Positions 21,030 through 33,385 of a stretch of DNA of 64,000 bases are shown here, piece by piece (position 1 is the stretch's first letter; each line of letters starts with the position of its first letter). A program made the position numbers and the translations under genes. The stretch spans positions 56,393,103 through 56,457,102 of the forward strand of contig JAVIAB010000059.1 in NCBI GenBank assembly GCA_032433765.1, in the 5' to 3' direction. Source of the DNA: Megaustenia siamemsis (Eukaryota > Mollusca > Gastropoda > Stylommatophora > Ariophantidae). The notes beneath the pieces are model-generated. The model did no database searches. It was not told where the DNA came from and worked only from the letters and a program-made list of their open reading frames with translations.

Positions 21030-22160
21030 TTTGTGCGCGGAACCCACAGGGAAAGAGAAAAAAGGGAAGACCTAGCAAAACATTGATAAGAATCCCTAGA
21101 TTCGTAAAGCACCAAGAAATAATCACAATTTTAGAAAGCATAAACGTAGACAGCAAAGATCTAAGAATAATAAAGAACATGTATTGGCAACAAACAGCGG
21201 CCATAAGAACTGGAAACCAATTGGGAATGTTTCAACAAATAAAAACAGTGTGTTAGGCAAGGATACGTGCTGCCATATTTGTTTAATATGTATAGGTAGA
21301 TTATTTTAAGATCCATAAGGGGCATGCCTGGAATAACAATTGGAGGTCATAATATAAATATATATGGTAAGGTATGCTGATGATATAGTCTTAATCGCTA
21401 AGAGTGAAATGAGTTACAAGAAATGTTGGACATTATAGTGAAAGAAAGCAAAAATAAAGAATTCAGCCTTAATTGAAAAAACAAAAACAGGAGTAATGGT
21501 AACAACAAAGACTAAAAAATTCACCTCAGTGCAAAATAAAGACAAGTGGAACACTATTAAAACAGGTAAAAAAATTTAAATGTCTGGAAACAATGTCAAC
21601 CTAAGATGGTGGATGTACAACAGGGGTGAGATGCAGAACGGCTCAGAATAAAGCAGCTTTCCAAAAAATGAGGAAGATGCTATGCAATCCATTTGTGACG
21701 ATCGAAACAAGAAAAAGAGTTCTTAAATGTTATGTAGAGCCAGTCTTAACATATGGACGTGCATCATGGACAATAGGACCACAGACAAGAAAATCACCGG
21801 AGGCAGTAGAAATGTGGTTTTACAGAAGAATGTTGAGAATACATGGACAACTAAGAAGAGTAATGAAAACGTTCTGAAAGAAGTCAAAGCAAAACGTGAG
21901 CAGATTTCAAATATTAGGAAGAAACAATCATCATTTGTTTGGCCATGTAATGAGAAGAGAACAACTAGAATATATTGTAATAAGAGGGAAAATTGAGGGG
22001 CGAAGAGATAGAGGGAAGCAAAGAGAAAAAATACCAGACGGCTTAAGAGAATGGCTTGGCAGAAGGTCAGCAACAGAAATGATAAATAGCTGTCGAGATC
22101 GAAAATTGTGGATAGACATGATCACCTACGCCCCAGGCCCGGATCTTGATGATGATGAAT
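21030..22160 (+). mobile_element. LINE A-5, RT palm to 3' end
   Basis: 5'-truncated LINE A. From about 21100 it carries IITILESINVDSKDLRIIK, NMYWQQTAAIRTGNQ and the YADD box at 21373-21384 followed by IVLIAKSE. The RMLRIHGQL segment and the EWLGRRSATEMINSCRDR segment complete the C-terminus, with a TGATGATGA tail. Just upstream, 21030-21085 encodes QGKRKKGRPSKTL, which looks like the tail of a different LINE, so the 5' junction is chimeric. Frameshifts are numerous. Confidence 0.85.
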
Positions 22161-22284
22161 CCCTAGATAGAGATTAAAGAGATAAATTACATCTGGAAAA
22201 GGATAGAACAGACAACAAAAGTCAAAAAGAACTGAAGGACTGGTTTTTTTTTCTGCCCCTCACAACAAGATAGTAGAAAGATAA

Positions 22285-22545
22285 AAAAAAAATAAAGTAA
22301 AGTACCCCCGTTACGCCAAGTGGCGTATAGGGAATATGTTGTTAGTGACCCTATATTTTACAGACCTTCAGCACATGATTTGTGGGGTAGTGTGGTCGGT
22401 ATTATGCCCGTGCTGCTTTACTTTCCCAGAAACAATCCGGTACCCATTTAAGGCTTGGCGAACCCGGAAGCCGTCGGTTGATATCGAACCCTACCCTTTG
22501 TCCTTTGTAGTCCAGTTCACTAATCACTGAGCTATCGTGGCTCCC
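22285..22545 (-). mobile_element. S1 SINE, copy 3
   Basis: Full S1 in minus orientation: A-box region near 22530 (rc of gagctatcgtggctcc) and B-box region near 22485, with the conserved terminal hairpin at the left end (ttacgccaagtggcgta). TSD agaaagataa at 22275-22284 and 22546-22555. Confidence 0.9.
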
Positions 22546-22555
22546 AGAAAGATAA

Positions 22556-22889
22556 GAGATTAAAGTAAATTACATGTATCACCTAATATGGTCTTGACTA
22601 ATTTCTTGACGAGTTCTACAGTTTAACGAATAGTCTCATTAGAATATACGATCTTTGTATGATTTATATAGCATTTAATATATTCTAATCTTTATTTTAG
22701 TTCTGCTGTATGTGTCCATGTTTCGCGTACATTTAAGAGTATAGATGTTACTAGTCACCGTTGCAGTCTAACATGTTATGTCACCATATCTTAAATTTGT
22801 GTAAGTGGTGTTCCAGTCATTGCGCTCCAAGCACATTTGGAGTAGGTATCTTTCAAGAGTTTTAACATAAATTAATGGGAATAGAGAGA
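22556..22889. other. No gene recognised
   Basis: AT-rich stretch with no motif, open frame or repeat that I can name. Confidence 0.4.
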
Positions 22890-22931
22890 GAAATATGGCA
22901 GAGAGCTCTACAATACTGCCTTCATGTCGAA

Positions 22932-22996
<65 letters not shown>

Positions 22997-23022
22997 CAAT
23001 ATTGCCTCTTCATGTCGAAATA

Positions 23023-23060
<38 letters not shown>

Positions 23061-23093
23061 CAATATTGTCTTCATGTGGAAATAGATAGATAG

Positions 23094-23127
<34 letters not shown>

Positions 23128-23198
23128 ACAATACTGCATTCATGTTGAAATAGAGAGAAAGATGGAAGAGAGTTCTACAATACTGCCTTCATGTCGAA

Positions 23199-23235
<37 letters not shown>

Positions 23236-23350
23236 TAAAGATGGAAGAGAGTTCTACAATACTGCCTTCATGTTGAAATAGAGAAAAATAGCAAGAGAGA
23301 GATAGATAGAAAGATGGAAGAGAGTTCTACAATGCTGCCTTCATGTCGAA

Positions 23351-23389
<39 letters not shown>

Positions 23390-23500
23390 GAAAGATGGAA
23401 GAGAGTTCTGCAATACTGCCTTCATGTTGAAATATATATAGAGAGAGATATAGATAGATAGAAAGATGGAAGAGAGTTCTACAATACTGCCTTCATGACC
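22890..23500. repeat. Irregular minisatellite with GA tracts (9 units)
   Basis: A block close to gttctacaatactgccttca plus tgtcgaaatag recurs nine times at spacings of about 46 to 86 bp. The spacing varies because the (GA)n or (GATA)n run inside each unit varies in length. Confidence 0.9.
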
Positions 23501-23821
23501 GGGATGGTCGATCATTAAAGTAAACACGAGAAATCAAATGGAACCAATACGGTTATACAAGTGTTAATTATGGACAATGAATACCTGAATGCCACCCCTA
23601 AAGCCCGTCTGAACATTCTTGACCATTCCTAGCATACATCACGTTGGTAAGTGGATATAGATCACTAGGACGACTAACAGAAAGATGAGGGGTAGCGGAT
23701 GGGAGTGATATTAAAGATGCCCTGCAACAACACAAGTTGACTGCCCAAGACGTCACAAGGCAAGCCTAAGCAAAAATCTTCAAGCTGCCTCGATACCAGA
23801 AAAGAGTGAAAAAAACATACG
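23501..23821. other. No gene recognised
   Basis: Short non-repetitive stretch between two minisatellites, with no supported feature. Confidence 0.4.
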
Positions 23822-25080
23822 TACCTAGAAAATGTGAACACATGCCCACCTAGAAAATGTGAACATATGCCCACCTAGAAAATGTGAACACATGCCCACC
23901 TAGAAAATGTGAACACATGCCCACCTAGAAAATGTGAACATATGCCCACCTAGAAAATGTGAACACATGCCCACCTAGAAAATGTGAACACATGCCCACC
24001 TAGAAAATGTGAACACATGCCCACCTAGAAAATGTGAACACATGCCCACCTAGAAAATGTGAACATATGCCCACCTAGAAAATGTGAACTAATGCCCACC
24101 TAGAAAATGTGAACATATGCCCACCTAGAAAAGGTGAACTAATGCCCACCTAGAAAATGTGAACATATGCCCACCTAGAAAATGTGAACTAATGCCCACC
24201 TAGAAAATGTGAACTAATGCCCACCTAGAAAATGTGAACTAATGCCCACCTAGAAAATGTGAACTAATGCCCACCTAGAAAATGTGAACTAATGCCCACC
24301 TAGAAAATGTGAACACATGCCCACCTAGAAAATGTGAACTAATGCCCACCTAAAAATGTGAACTAATGCCCACCTAGAAAATGTGAACACATGCCCACCT
24401 AGAAAATGTGAACATATGCCCACCTAGAAAATGTGAACTAATGCCCACCTAGAAAATGTGAACATATGCCCACCTAGAAAATGTGAACTAATGCCCACCT
24501 AGAAAATGTGAACATATGCCCACCTAGAAAATGTGAACTAATGCCCACCTAGAAAATGTGAACATATGCCCACCTAGAAAATGTGAACTAATGCCCACCT
24601 AGAAAATATGAACACATGACCACCTAGAAAATATGAACACATGCCCACCTAGAAAATGTGAACATATGCCCACCTAGAAAATGTGAACTAATGCCCACCT
24701 AGAAAATATGAACACATGACCACCTAGAAAATGTGAACACATGCCCACCTAGAAAATGTGAACACACATGCCCACCTAGAAAATGTGAACACATGCCCAC
24801 CTAGAAAATGTGAACACACATGCCCACCTAGAAAATGTGAACACACATACCCACCTAGAAAATGTGAACACATGCCCAGCTAGAAAATGTGAACACACAT
24901 GCCCACCTAGAAAATGTGAACACACATGCCCACCTAGAAAATGTGAACACATGCCCAGCTAGAAAATGTGAACACACATGCCCACCTAGAAAATGTGAAC
25001 ACACATACCCACCTAGAAAATGGGAACACACATGCCCACCTAGAAAATTTGAACACACATGCCCACCGAGAAAAGGAGAA
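23822..25080. repeat. 25-bp minisatellite (about 50 units)
   Basis: The unit tagaaaatgtgaacacatgc plus ccacc is 25 bp (starts at 23826 and 23851). The variable triplet is cac, cat or cta before the atgcc. Around 24060-24200 and 24400-24600 the cat and cta forms alternate, giving a 50-bp dimer period. After about 24760 most units gain an extra ac (27 bp), so codon-compatible open frames appear. Confidence 0.95.
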
Positions 25081-25503
25081 TGCATGCAAACCGAGAAAAG
25101 GAGATAACATGCCCACTGAGAAAAGAAGAAAATCTATGGTGAGCCCCCCGACATACATCAGCAATGGCTATATTTGTGGTAAATATAGTTTAACAAGAAA
25201 CTACATGACGCTATGCCATTCCCAGGCGAATATTGACACTATCACCCTGCACATTATAGTCACTAATTATAGGCTGTTTAGACTCTGTCCATGATATTGC
25301 ACTTTATCCAACACTATGAATGGCACAACGAGTAGACCAACAAATGACGTATTCACGCCGCCTGATTCACCGAAAAGACCGCAGCCAGACGAATGAACTC
25401 TGTAGCACCGGCGCATCATGCTTTAAGTAGAAACTCCAGTTGACTCCAGCACAGCCAACTATGTACATTAGAGAGCTGAAATCCTAATATATATCTTCTA
25501 ACA
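25081..25503. other. No gene recognised
   Basis: Non-repetitive stretch between two arrays with no motif that I can support. Confidence 0.4.
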
Positions 25504-25742
25504 ATATGTTGATCTTACATTGGTTGCATATGTTGATCTTACATTGGTTGCATATGTTGATCTTACATTGGTTGCATATGTTGATCTTACATTGGTTGCA
25601 TATGTTGATCTTACATTGGTTGCATATGTTGATCTTACATTGGTTGCATATGTTGATCTTACATTGGTTGCATATGTTGATCTTACATTGGTTGCATATG
25701 TTGATCTTACATGGTTCCATATGTTGATCTTACATTGGTTGC
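25504..25742. repeat. 24-bp minisatellite (10 units, nearly perfect)
   Basis: The unit atatgttgatcttacattgg plus ttgc repeats ten times with almost no variation, except one unit with atggttcc near 25710. Its homogeneity suggests recent expansion. The 8-residue repeat frames on both strands are by-products of period 24. Confidence 0.95.
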
Positions 25743-25794
25743 TATGTTACTCAATTCCTATTTCTTCATTATATTCAGACTATTCTGGTGTTAA

Positions 25795-26055
25795 AGTAAG
25801 TACAAGTTGAGAGCCCCGTCATGCCAAGTGACGTATAAGGAATATGGTGTTAGTGATTATATTTTTTACAGACCTTCAGCACATGATTTTTAGGGTAATA
25901 TGGTCGGTATTACGCCCGTGTCGCTTTACTTTCCCAGAAAAAAAATCCGGTACCTATATAAGGCTGGGTGAACCTGGAAGCCGTCGATCAGGATCGAACC
26001 CTACCTTTTGTCCTTCGTAGTCCAGTTCACTAACTACTGAGCTATCACGGCTCCC
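25795..26055 (-). mobile_element. S1 SINE, copy 4
   Basis: Minus-oriented S1 with the terminal hairpin region (catgccaagtgacgta, partly mutated) at left and the tRNA-like head at right. Flanked by attctggtgttaa (25782) and attctggttataa (26056), an imperfect TSD. Confidence 0.85.
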
Positions 26056-26321
26056 ATTCTGGTTATAAGGTCTGGATTTTTAATTTTTTTTTACTCAGTG
26101 CTTTTTTCCTAAACTGAAAAGTATTGAACTTATATTGTCTTTTCCCATGAAACTAGGAAAACCGTGATATACTAAACCTGCGAAAATCTAGTATACTTAT
26201 ATTTACCAAATGTATAACGTGTGTATCAAATTAAATTACATTATTTATGTTAAATTATTCTCACGGAAATTAAAAGCAGGTAGTAAGTCCTGAATACGTA
26301 CAGGAAAACATTTCGGCTGAT

Positions 26322-26415
26322 TCCACTGGCACGGGCGGTTGAGCAATTATGGATTTTAATTCGTTTGCAGTGATACCGAGGCCTTCCATAACCAATAACC
26401 AATAACAATAACCAA
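26322..26415 (+). mobile_element. S5 mini-element, copy 1 (94 bp)
   Basis: The core ctggcacgggcggttgagca, then attatggattttaattcg and on to gccttccataacca, ends in an (ATAACCA)n-type tail. It is flanked by a perfect 11-bp direct repeat, tttcggctgat (26311-26321 and 26416-26426). A second copy is at 44747. It carries no coding sequence or clear Pol III boxes. I do not know the family. Confidence 0.7.
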
Positions 26416-26514
26416 TTTCGGCTGATAAAGTCCTCACGTTACAAAATAAGAAACGGAAACTGTGAAAGTAAAACTATTGCGCTACTATTCTATTTGTGGA
26501 TACTAAGGAATACA

Positions 26515-26935
26515 TTTTATGTGTTCTTCTTCGTCTCCTTTTTTCCTTCCTCATTTGCCTTTCTGCATCGAGTGGAGATATGATTTGCGATCTTTTGCTC
26601 TTTTGTTCGCTTCTGCTGCTGTTATGTTTCCTAGTGCTTCTAAAATTCCATTGATCCATCGTTTTTTTTGTCGGCCCTTTGGTCTGGTATTCTCGCAATG
26701 TTTATTGAAGGCTCGTTGTGTTGTGTTTTGATCACTCTGCCTTGTCACGTGGCCAAACCATTTTATCTATAGTTTATTTATATATTCTATGACGTGGGCT
26801 ATTCCTAGATTTTTTTCTCAGTTTTTCATTCTTTATCTTGTCTCTCAGGTTGTTTCCTGTCTTTCGGCTAACACACTTAATCTCAGGAGAGGTTATTTTT
26901 CTTGTTGTTGTTACATCTAATCCAGGACTGGCATT
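26515..26935 (-). mobile_element. LINE G-1, 3'-terminal fragment
   Basis: On the minus strand: WFGHVTRQSDQ-type segment, then TQRAFNKHCENTRPKGRQKK, WINGILEALGNITAAEA and NKRAKDRKSYL before the stop and a GAAG-rich tail. Related copies at 28.4 kb and 29.6 kb share the same C-terminus. No RT catalytic region remains. The layout matches the ends of LINEs E and B. Confidence 0.8.
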
Positions 26936-26966
26936 GGTAACACAACGTTGGGATGAAGATATTTTA

Positions 26967-27645
26967 TGTCATCATCATCATCATGTGTTATCCCGGTTGG
27001 CATAGGCGATCATGTCCTTCCACAATCTTCTATCTACAATGCATCGTATCAATTCTGTGTTTGACTGTTTTCCATGCCATGACACCAAGCTATCCAGTAT
27101 TTTCTCTCTTTGTCGTCCGCTATCTCTCTTTCCTTTTATTTTGCCAGTTGTAACCAAGTATTTAAACTTTCCTCTTCTCATGATGTGCCCAAAAAATGTT
27201 GATTATTTCTTTCTGATGTTTTTTAGGAGCTCCCTTTTTGTGTTCTCCTCTTTGAGAATTTCGTCATTGTTCTTTTTAGCTGTCCAGGGATTTTTCAACA
27301 TTCTTCTGAAAAATCCTTTCTCTGTGGCCTCTAATCGTCTTGTCATTGGTTTCTCTACTGTCCATGATTCGCTTCCATAGGTCAGAATGTGTTCCATATA
27401 GTACCGATCAACTCTCTTTCTCACTTCTATTTACATAGATTTGTTGCATAAGATATTTTTCATTTTCTGAAATGCTTTTTTTAGCCTGAGCTATTCTGCT
27501 TTTTATTTCTGTTGTGCATCTTCCATCTGATGTTATTATTGTGCCCAAGTATTTGACGCGTTGCACTTGTTTCAGATTTGTCCTGTTTATTTTTATGCTG
27601 CATGATCGTGATGATTGTTTCTTCGATATGACCATTACATATTTT
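26967..27645 (-). mobile_element. LINE A-6, 3' portion
   Basis: Minus-strand family A of the same subfamily as A-4: VKYLGTIITSDGRCTTEIKS, RMLKNPWTAKKNNDEIL, then SLVSWHGKQSNTELIRCIVD and a terminal NRDNT-type end with a TGA tail at 26967-26981. It is 5'-truncated just after the KKTEV-equivalent region, and frameshifts divide it into three open frames. Confidence 0.88.
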
Positions 27646-28379
27646 ATGTACCTCCGTGAAAATGCCATTTTTTATAACTTAAACACAAATTTATTACATT
27701 TGAATTAGTTCTGTACTTTTTAATTAATATTTATATTTCATTTAACTGCTATTTCTATGATTAATACTTTTAGATTTTATATTGATCAGACTGCTTCTAT
27801 TTTGTGGTGTTGCAGAAAAACAACTTCCTGAATAATTACATGTGTACTTTGAGCTTCTGTCGTCTTAAATTTACTTGAGGTTTTCATGATTAAATCTGAT
27901 TAATTTAATTACTGACTTTGGTTCCATCTATGATTATTTGTATTCTTTACATCATTCTTTTACAACCTTTTTGCTTAGTTTTTTAATCGATACTGGATTC
28001 GGTTGTGCGATAACTTTCAAATGTATTGGTAATCGAACAATTTCAATGTAACCGTTGAAGAAAAATCTGTGAGCGAAAATAGGAAAAACTTGAAAAAAGT
28101 ACTCCGTTCAATTTACACAGCTTCGTATGTGTTCACTTTTTGTAACCGAGTGTCAGACGAGGTCGACAAGAAATAGGAGATAAACAAGTGCTTTGATAGA
28201 GCCACAGTTGGATTACTGACAATCTGGTCTGGCGAAACTTTGGCTGCTTTCCAACAAGGTGAGTCTAATAAAGTGTACAAACTGTTGTGTATTTTGTGTC
28301 GTGATTTGTGACGTCAGAAATCAATTAATCCAACAGCAGCACAGTTGTTTGTTTTCATCTCAAAGTATCATTTTAGTTT
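27646..28379. other. No gene recognised
   Basis: AT-rich sequence without supported open frames. It may be ordinary intergenic DNA. Confidence 0.5.
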
Positions 28380-28672
28380 CAGTCTCGGAAATGTCGCGGC
28401 ATTTACAAAATAGAAAACATAAACAACAGATAAATTGGTTCGGCCACATAACAAAACAAAAAGAACTAAAACAATGACTCGAAGAGCCATAAACAAACAC
28501 TACGAAAACGTCAGATTAAGAGGAAGACCGAGAAAGAGATGGATAAAGGGAATACTAGAGTCAGTAGGAGGGGTAACACCAGAAGAGGCTTACAGACGAG
28601 CAAAGAACCGCAGATTGTATCTCCCCTCGACGCCAACGGCAATGGAAAAAGAATAGAAGAAGAAGTTGCAGC
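28380..28672 (+). mobile_element. LINE G-2, 3'-terminal fragment
   Basis: Plus-strand version of G-1: HKQQINWFGHITKQKELK, then in the next frame MTRRAINKHYENVRLRGRPR, KRWIKGILESVGGV and AYRRAKNRRLYLPST. A stop follows, then a GAAG tail. One frameshift joins the two frames near 28470. Confidence 0.82.
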
Positions 28673-29095
28673 GTTTATGGTGAAGATGTCCTGAGTCTGA
28701 TACATGCTACTCATTTCTAAAATTGGTATTTCCTGGAAGTGGTTTAATTTTATGACATCACACAACATGAAACATCTTAGCTAAAATAAATATTGATGAA
28801 TCAATGATATTTTAGTGGTTAATGCTCAGATCAAAAAGATCAAAGATTTGCAAATCTGAGAGTTTGGGGGAAAGCAATATTCGAATTTTAGCCACAAAAG
28901 TTTTTAAATTTTAGAATACAGCTTCCTCTATTATTCACTTTCAATGTAAAATAGAAAAAATAAATACGTTTGATCTCCCTGGAACTACACAAATAAGTAA
29001 TTCAACTAAAATATCACTGTCAAACAGCTGTGGCATGCTGAAGTCGGATGTGCTGGGCCGAAAGGCGCAAATATCACAGCTATACCGCAAACCTC
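28673..29095. other. No gene recognised (host of S1 copy 5)
   Basis: No clear element. A translated stretch near 29020-29095 (LWHAEVGCAGPKGANI) continues beyond the S1 insertion at 29372 and may be a remnant of coding sequence, but I cannot name it. Confidence 0.4.
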
Positions 29096-29358
29096 GGGAG
29101 CCGCGATAGCTCAGTGCTAAGTGTACTGGACTACAAAGGACAAGGGTAGGATTCGATCCCAAACGACGGCTTCCGGGTTCACCCAGCCTTAGACGGGGTA
29201 CCGAATATTGTTCTGGGAAAGTAAAGCGGCAGGGGTGTAATACCGACCACATTACGCCAAAAATCATATGCTGAAAGTATGTAAAATGTATGGTCACTAA
29301 CACCATATTCCCTAAACGCCACTTGGCGTGACGGGAGTTCTTTACTTTTTTTTTTTTT
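29096..29358 (+). mobile_element. S1 SINE, copy 5
   Basis: Plus-oriented S1 with tRNA-like head (A-box gatagctcagtg, B-box gattcgatcc), the terminal hairpin cgccacttggcg and a T-rich tail. Flanked by taccgcaaacctc (29083-29095) and tactgcaaacctc (29359-29371), a 13-bp TSD with one mismatch. Confidence 0.9.
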
Positions 29359-29549
29359 TACTGCAAACCTCAACACAACGCAGGCAACGCAGACAATTAG
29401 CGTCCTTTTAAGGGCGGATGATGAAGAGGTATACTCCACAAGCAAGCAAGCAAACAGTTGTGGTCTTTTATTTGTTTTTGCTTTGTTTTTATTTGTGCAT
29501 AAATCTTCATAATTATCTCCTATTTATTTTATTTTTACATCTCTCCTGA

Positions 29550-29855
29550 CTAACCATCTTCTTCTTCCCTTCCTCATCTGCATTTCAGTGTCGAGGGGAG
29601 ATATAATTTGCGGTCTTTTGTTCTTCTGTTCGCCTCTGCTGCTGTTATGTTTCCTAGTTCTTCTAATATTCCATCAGTCCATCTTTTTCGTAGTCGACCT
29701 TAGGGTCTGGTGTTTGGCAACTTTTATTGAGGGCTCGTTGTGTTGTCTTTTGATCACTCTGCCTTGTCACATGGCCAAACCATTTTATCTGTTATTTCTT
29801 TATATATTCTATGGCGGTGATTATTCCTAGCTTTTGTTTCAGTTCTTCATGAAGA
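29550..29855 (-). mobile_element. LINE G-3, 3'-terminal fragment
   Basis: Minus-strand sequence parallel to G-1, including the segments equivalent to WFGHVTRQ, TRALNKSC and RAKDRKLYLPST, but the frame is broken by a TAG near 29700. It is truncated on its 5' side near 29855. Confidence 0.78.
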
Positions 29856-30584
29856 AGAGCAAGCATCTGGCAGTGTAAAACATGCAGAACGCAACTAAGA
29901 AATGTTTATTAATATCAAATGTGAAATGAAAGTAAACAAAACTACACGAAACAAAGAGGTGAGCTCAAATTTAACAGCATAAACATGACTTGCTCATTCG
30001 ACTTTCATGTCTCCCATTATAATAATTTGTTATGAGAAAAAAAGCTCGAAAATTATTACCGAGCAGTTAATAACGAGATTGACACCAACCTGCTTCCACC
30101 CTATAGACAGTATAGACTATACAGGTCCATGTACATTTCTTTCTTCTGTTGTCCCCGGGTCTTCATTACCTCCATGATTGTCTGTGTTCCCAAGCTTGTG
30201 ATACAAAATGTTAATTGTTTTCTCTTGATTTTCATTATTATTTGTTTTTTTTAAATGACGTTTACTTAGATATTTTTTTTACTATTTCTTTGTTGTCGAT
30301 GGAAAACTGTGATATCGTCGTCTCTGTATCACCAAATTACACTTTGTCTGTCATCGAAGCAGCTCTTGTTTAGAACTCGACCAGTCTCTATTTGCGGGTT
30401 CGACTTTTGATTGATTAAAACGGAAGATTCAAACACATTACATGAATGCAGCCAAGGTTATTCATTTCATTGGTTCATTTTCCTCTCAGGCTGAAGACGA
30501 CATAGGGCTCATTTCAAAGTTCTCCACTATTGACGACTTTCTGCTAGTTCTTGTAGTTCTTGGTTAGTCCCAAGATTAAGCCTT
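29856..30584. other. No gene recognised
   Basis: AT-rich sequence with no supported open frame, repeat or element. Confidence 0.5.
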
Positions 30585-30795
30585 CCTTATTGATTGTTCA
30601 GCGTAGCGATTCACTTGGTCTACCATGTTTTCTTTTACCAGATGGTTTCCACGTAAATGCCAGATTAAGGAGTTATATTTCATTCATTCTCAGCGCATGA
30701 TCGATGTATTTCCAACGCCTTCTTATAATCCTCAAAATGAGATGTATTGTTCCAGCTTATGCTTGAGATCCTATGGAGAGATTTGTTTGTTTTCA
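30585..30795 (-). mobile_element. LINE D-2, 3'-terminal fragment
   Basis: The minus strand reads LRIIRRRWKYIDHALRMNEI, a stop, and then FTWKPSGKRKHGRPSESLR. This matches the terminal basic segment of LINE D-1 (WEPEGKRKRGRP). It is short and has internal stops. Confidence 0.65.
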
Positions 30796-32214
30796 AAGGC
30801 AGCTATGGCAATAGTGTATTTCTAATAGATGACGTGAAAGCAATAATTATTTCAAAAATGCGCGTGCATATAGCAGAACACTTTTCATATGGGCTACTTG
30901 AGATTCATACTTTGAATATCCCGGAAACACAAACTGGCAAATAATAAAGTGCTGAAGTATCTTCTCTATTCTCTTGTAGGATCTGTCCCTTTCTATGGCT
31001 AGGTCAACTGTGTCAGGTAAATTATGGCCAGGTTTTTAAAGACAACTTTAGGAGACACCATTTTCAACAAAAATACGTATACCCCTTCATCACTACAAAG
31101 ACGTATATAAAGACGCTTGTAAACGTGAAATGATTTCTCCTGACGTGAGCAGAACAGTAAGAGAAGAGCTCCAGAAAGAGAATCTAGCTTGCTAGAAGTA
31201 AACTTTAAATACTGGTCTGAGAACATGCGTGAACACAATCTATGGAACAGTTTCTACTCAAGACGCTGACAAAGAAAGAGAAACCAATTTCTAGATCTTG
31301 ACACAGACAAATGTGAGAATGTGTCTCGGATAGACAAGATTATATGCCAGTGGCGTATACTGGTTTTGGGGTCTGGGCTACAGCTGAAATAATAATTAAA
31401 CACATACATTATATTCAGCTGGACAACATGAAGTAATATTTTCTAATGACTTCACTACATTTTAAATTACTTACTTATTTATGTTAATTATATCCGTCTT
31501 GTTTGGGACGAAAATGTCTCGATGACTTTGTCATTGAAAGTACTGTTGGATTGGTTACTAAGTTTATCAATAGAGTTTATTGAGATCTCTGTATTATGTG
31601 TAGATGCTTGCTCTGCCATCATATCGTCGACAGTAATGAACAAGAAATAATAAGAGTTCGTTATGAAGCTATAAATGAATAAGCTCTCTCTCTCTATATA
31701 TATATATATTTAAATCAACGTAATTTAAAACTTGAAGTTCAACAAAATTATATATGCCCAAATGAATTTAATATAAAACTATTTGCTTATATAATACATT
31801 ACATTCGCGTACGGTAAAAATAAAAACTTCCCAATTTTTATTTATAAATTAATAGCTCGTAGTGCTGTTGTTTCTTGACAGTTGAGATGCCTATGTATGT
31901 GCCTAAATTAAACATTTTAATTATCTACTTTCAACTAAAAATGGCGCATAAAGTAGTTATAAATAGTTAAGGAGGTTCCAGTATTCATACATAGTTTCAC
32001 TTTCACTTTGCGACGCTTCTAATTGGCTAGAGCTAAACATAACTCATGAAACTGCATTCTGTATAGGTAGGTTAGCTGTCTAATTTTCGCACCCTTTTTT
32101 GAATGTCAAGGTCGCGAATTTCCTCGGTCCGATTGGCGAGAAATGTACCGCTAGTCACTAGCGGTTTCAATCTACCATTGTAAAGTAGTTTTGGTTACAT
32201 TCACAAATGTTATA
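30796..32214. other. No gene recognised
   Basis: Mostly unassigned. It contains a short CT/TA microsatellite (31683-31712) and a perfect odd palindrome, accgctagtcactagcggt, at 32147-32165. A weak open stretch near 31080-31195 has no recognisable domain. Confidence 0.5.
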
Positions 32215-32590
32215 GTGGCCAGAGGAAAACCTCTCTGCGATCAAGATTCAATCAGAGTAGGATTCCAGACTCTCACATGAAGACAGCTGTCAGTTTAAGT
32301 GAATTAATTGACCCCACAGACTGAACATCATAATTAGAGTCTGTTAGGTCCACTCTGATTGAATACCTGTTAAAACGTTGCACTGTGTTTTGCGCCAGTG
32401 GCCGAGTGCATCAGATTTCAGGCAGCATTTTATTCGGGTTTGCTTTCCTTAGCCTTTGATTGTCTCCAATCTTCCTGCAAGGCAGCATATTGTCTTTTCT
32501 GTAGGGGGATTCTGCCCTTAGATGGTTGGCCCTCCCGAGTTTACGAACACCATCTGCCTGAGTCACTAGAGGTGACTAACACAGACACGC
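32215..32590 (-). mobile_element. Left arm of a large inverted repeat (SINE-like, with a LINE 3' tail)
   Basis: On the minus strand this segment matches 34816-35128 plus 37503-37540 of the plus strand. It ends in a piece homologous to the 3' end of LINE F-2: tcacttaaac, cttcatg, gagtctggaatcctactctg, gatcgcagag. It holds an uninterrupted version (32262-32274) of the 13-bp site where the right arm carries the 2.36-kb S2 block. The tRNA-like character of the part near 32390 (cagtggccgagtgca) is suggestive only. Confidence 0.75.
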
Positions 32591-33385
32591 ATACATAAAG
32601 ATATGATATATGACTAATACTGACATGCACACAACGATATGAGGCATGGCTAACACTGACACACACCAAGATATGAAATATGACTAACACAGACACACAC
32701 GCACACTAAGATATGAGATGTGACTAACACAGACACACTCTAAAGTATGAGATATGACTAACGCAGATACACACACTAAGATATGAGATATGACTAAACA
32801 CAGTCATGCACAAACAAAGATATGAGACACGACTAGCATAAGCATGCACGCACAAAGATATGAGATGTGACTAACATAGATACACACACAAAGATATGAG
32901 ATATGACTAAACACAAACACACACAGATATGAGACATTACTAACATAGACAGACACACATTAAGATATGAGATGTGACTGGCATGGACATACACACAAAT
33001 ATATGAAACATGACTACCATAGACATGCACACACAAAGGTATGAGATCTGACTACCATAGAGATGCACACAAAGATATGAGATATGACTAACATTGACAT
33101 GCACACAAAGATATGAGATATGACTAACACCAACATGCACACAAAGATATGAAATATAACTAACACAGACATGCACGCACAAATATATGACATGACTAAC
33201 ACAGATATACACTAAGATATGAGATATGACTAAACACAGACACACACAAAGATATTAGACATGATTAACACACACACACACACCAAGATATGAGATATGA
33301 CTAAACACAGACACACACAAAGATATGAGACATGATTAATACGCACACGCACCAAGATATGAGATATGACTAACATGAAACCTTG
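32591..33385. repeat. 36-bp minisatellite, left array of the inverted repeat (about 22 units)
   Basis: The unit is close to gatatgagatatgactaaca plus cagacatgcacacaaa, with variable CA content and lengths of about 33-40 bp. The same unit runs in the opposite direction at 34130-34815. Confidence 0.93.

Noticed and set aside
23822..25080. CRISPR array
   Set aside because: Regular short units without unique spacers, in a eukaryotic context; it is a minisatellite.
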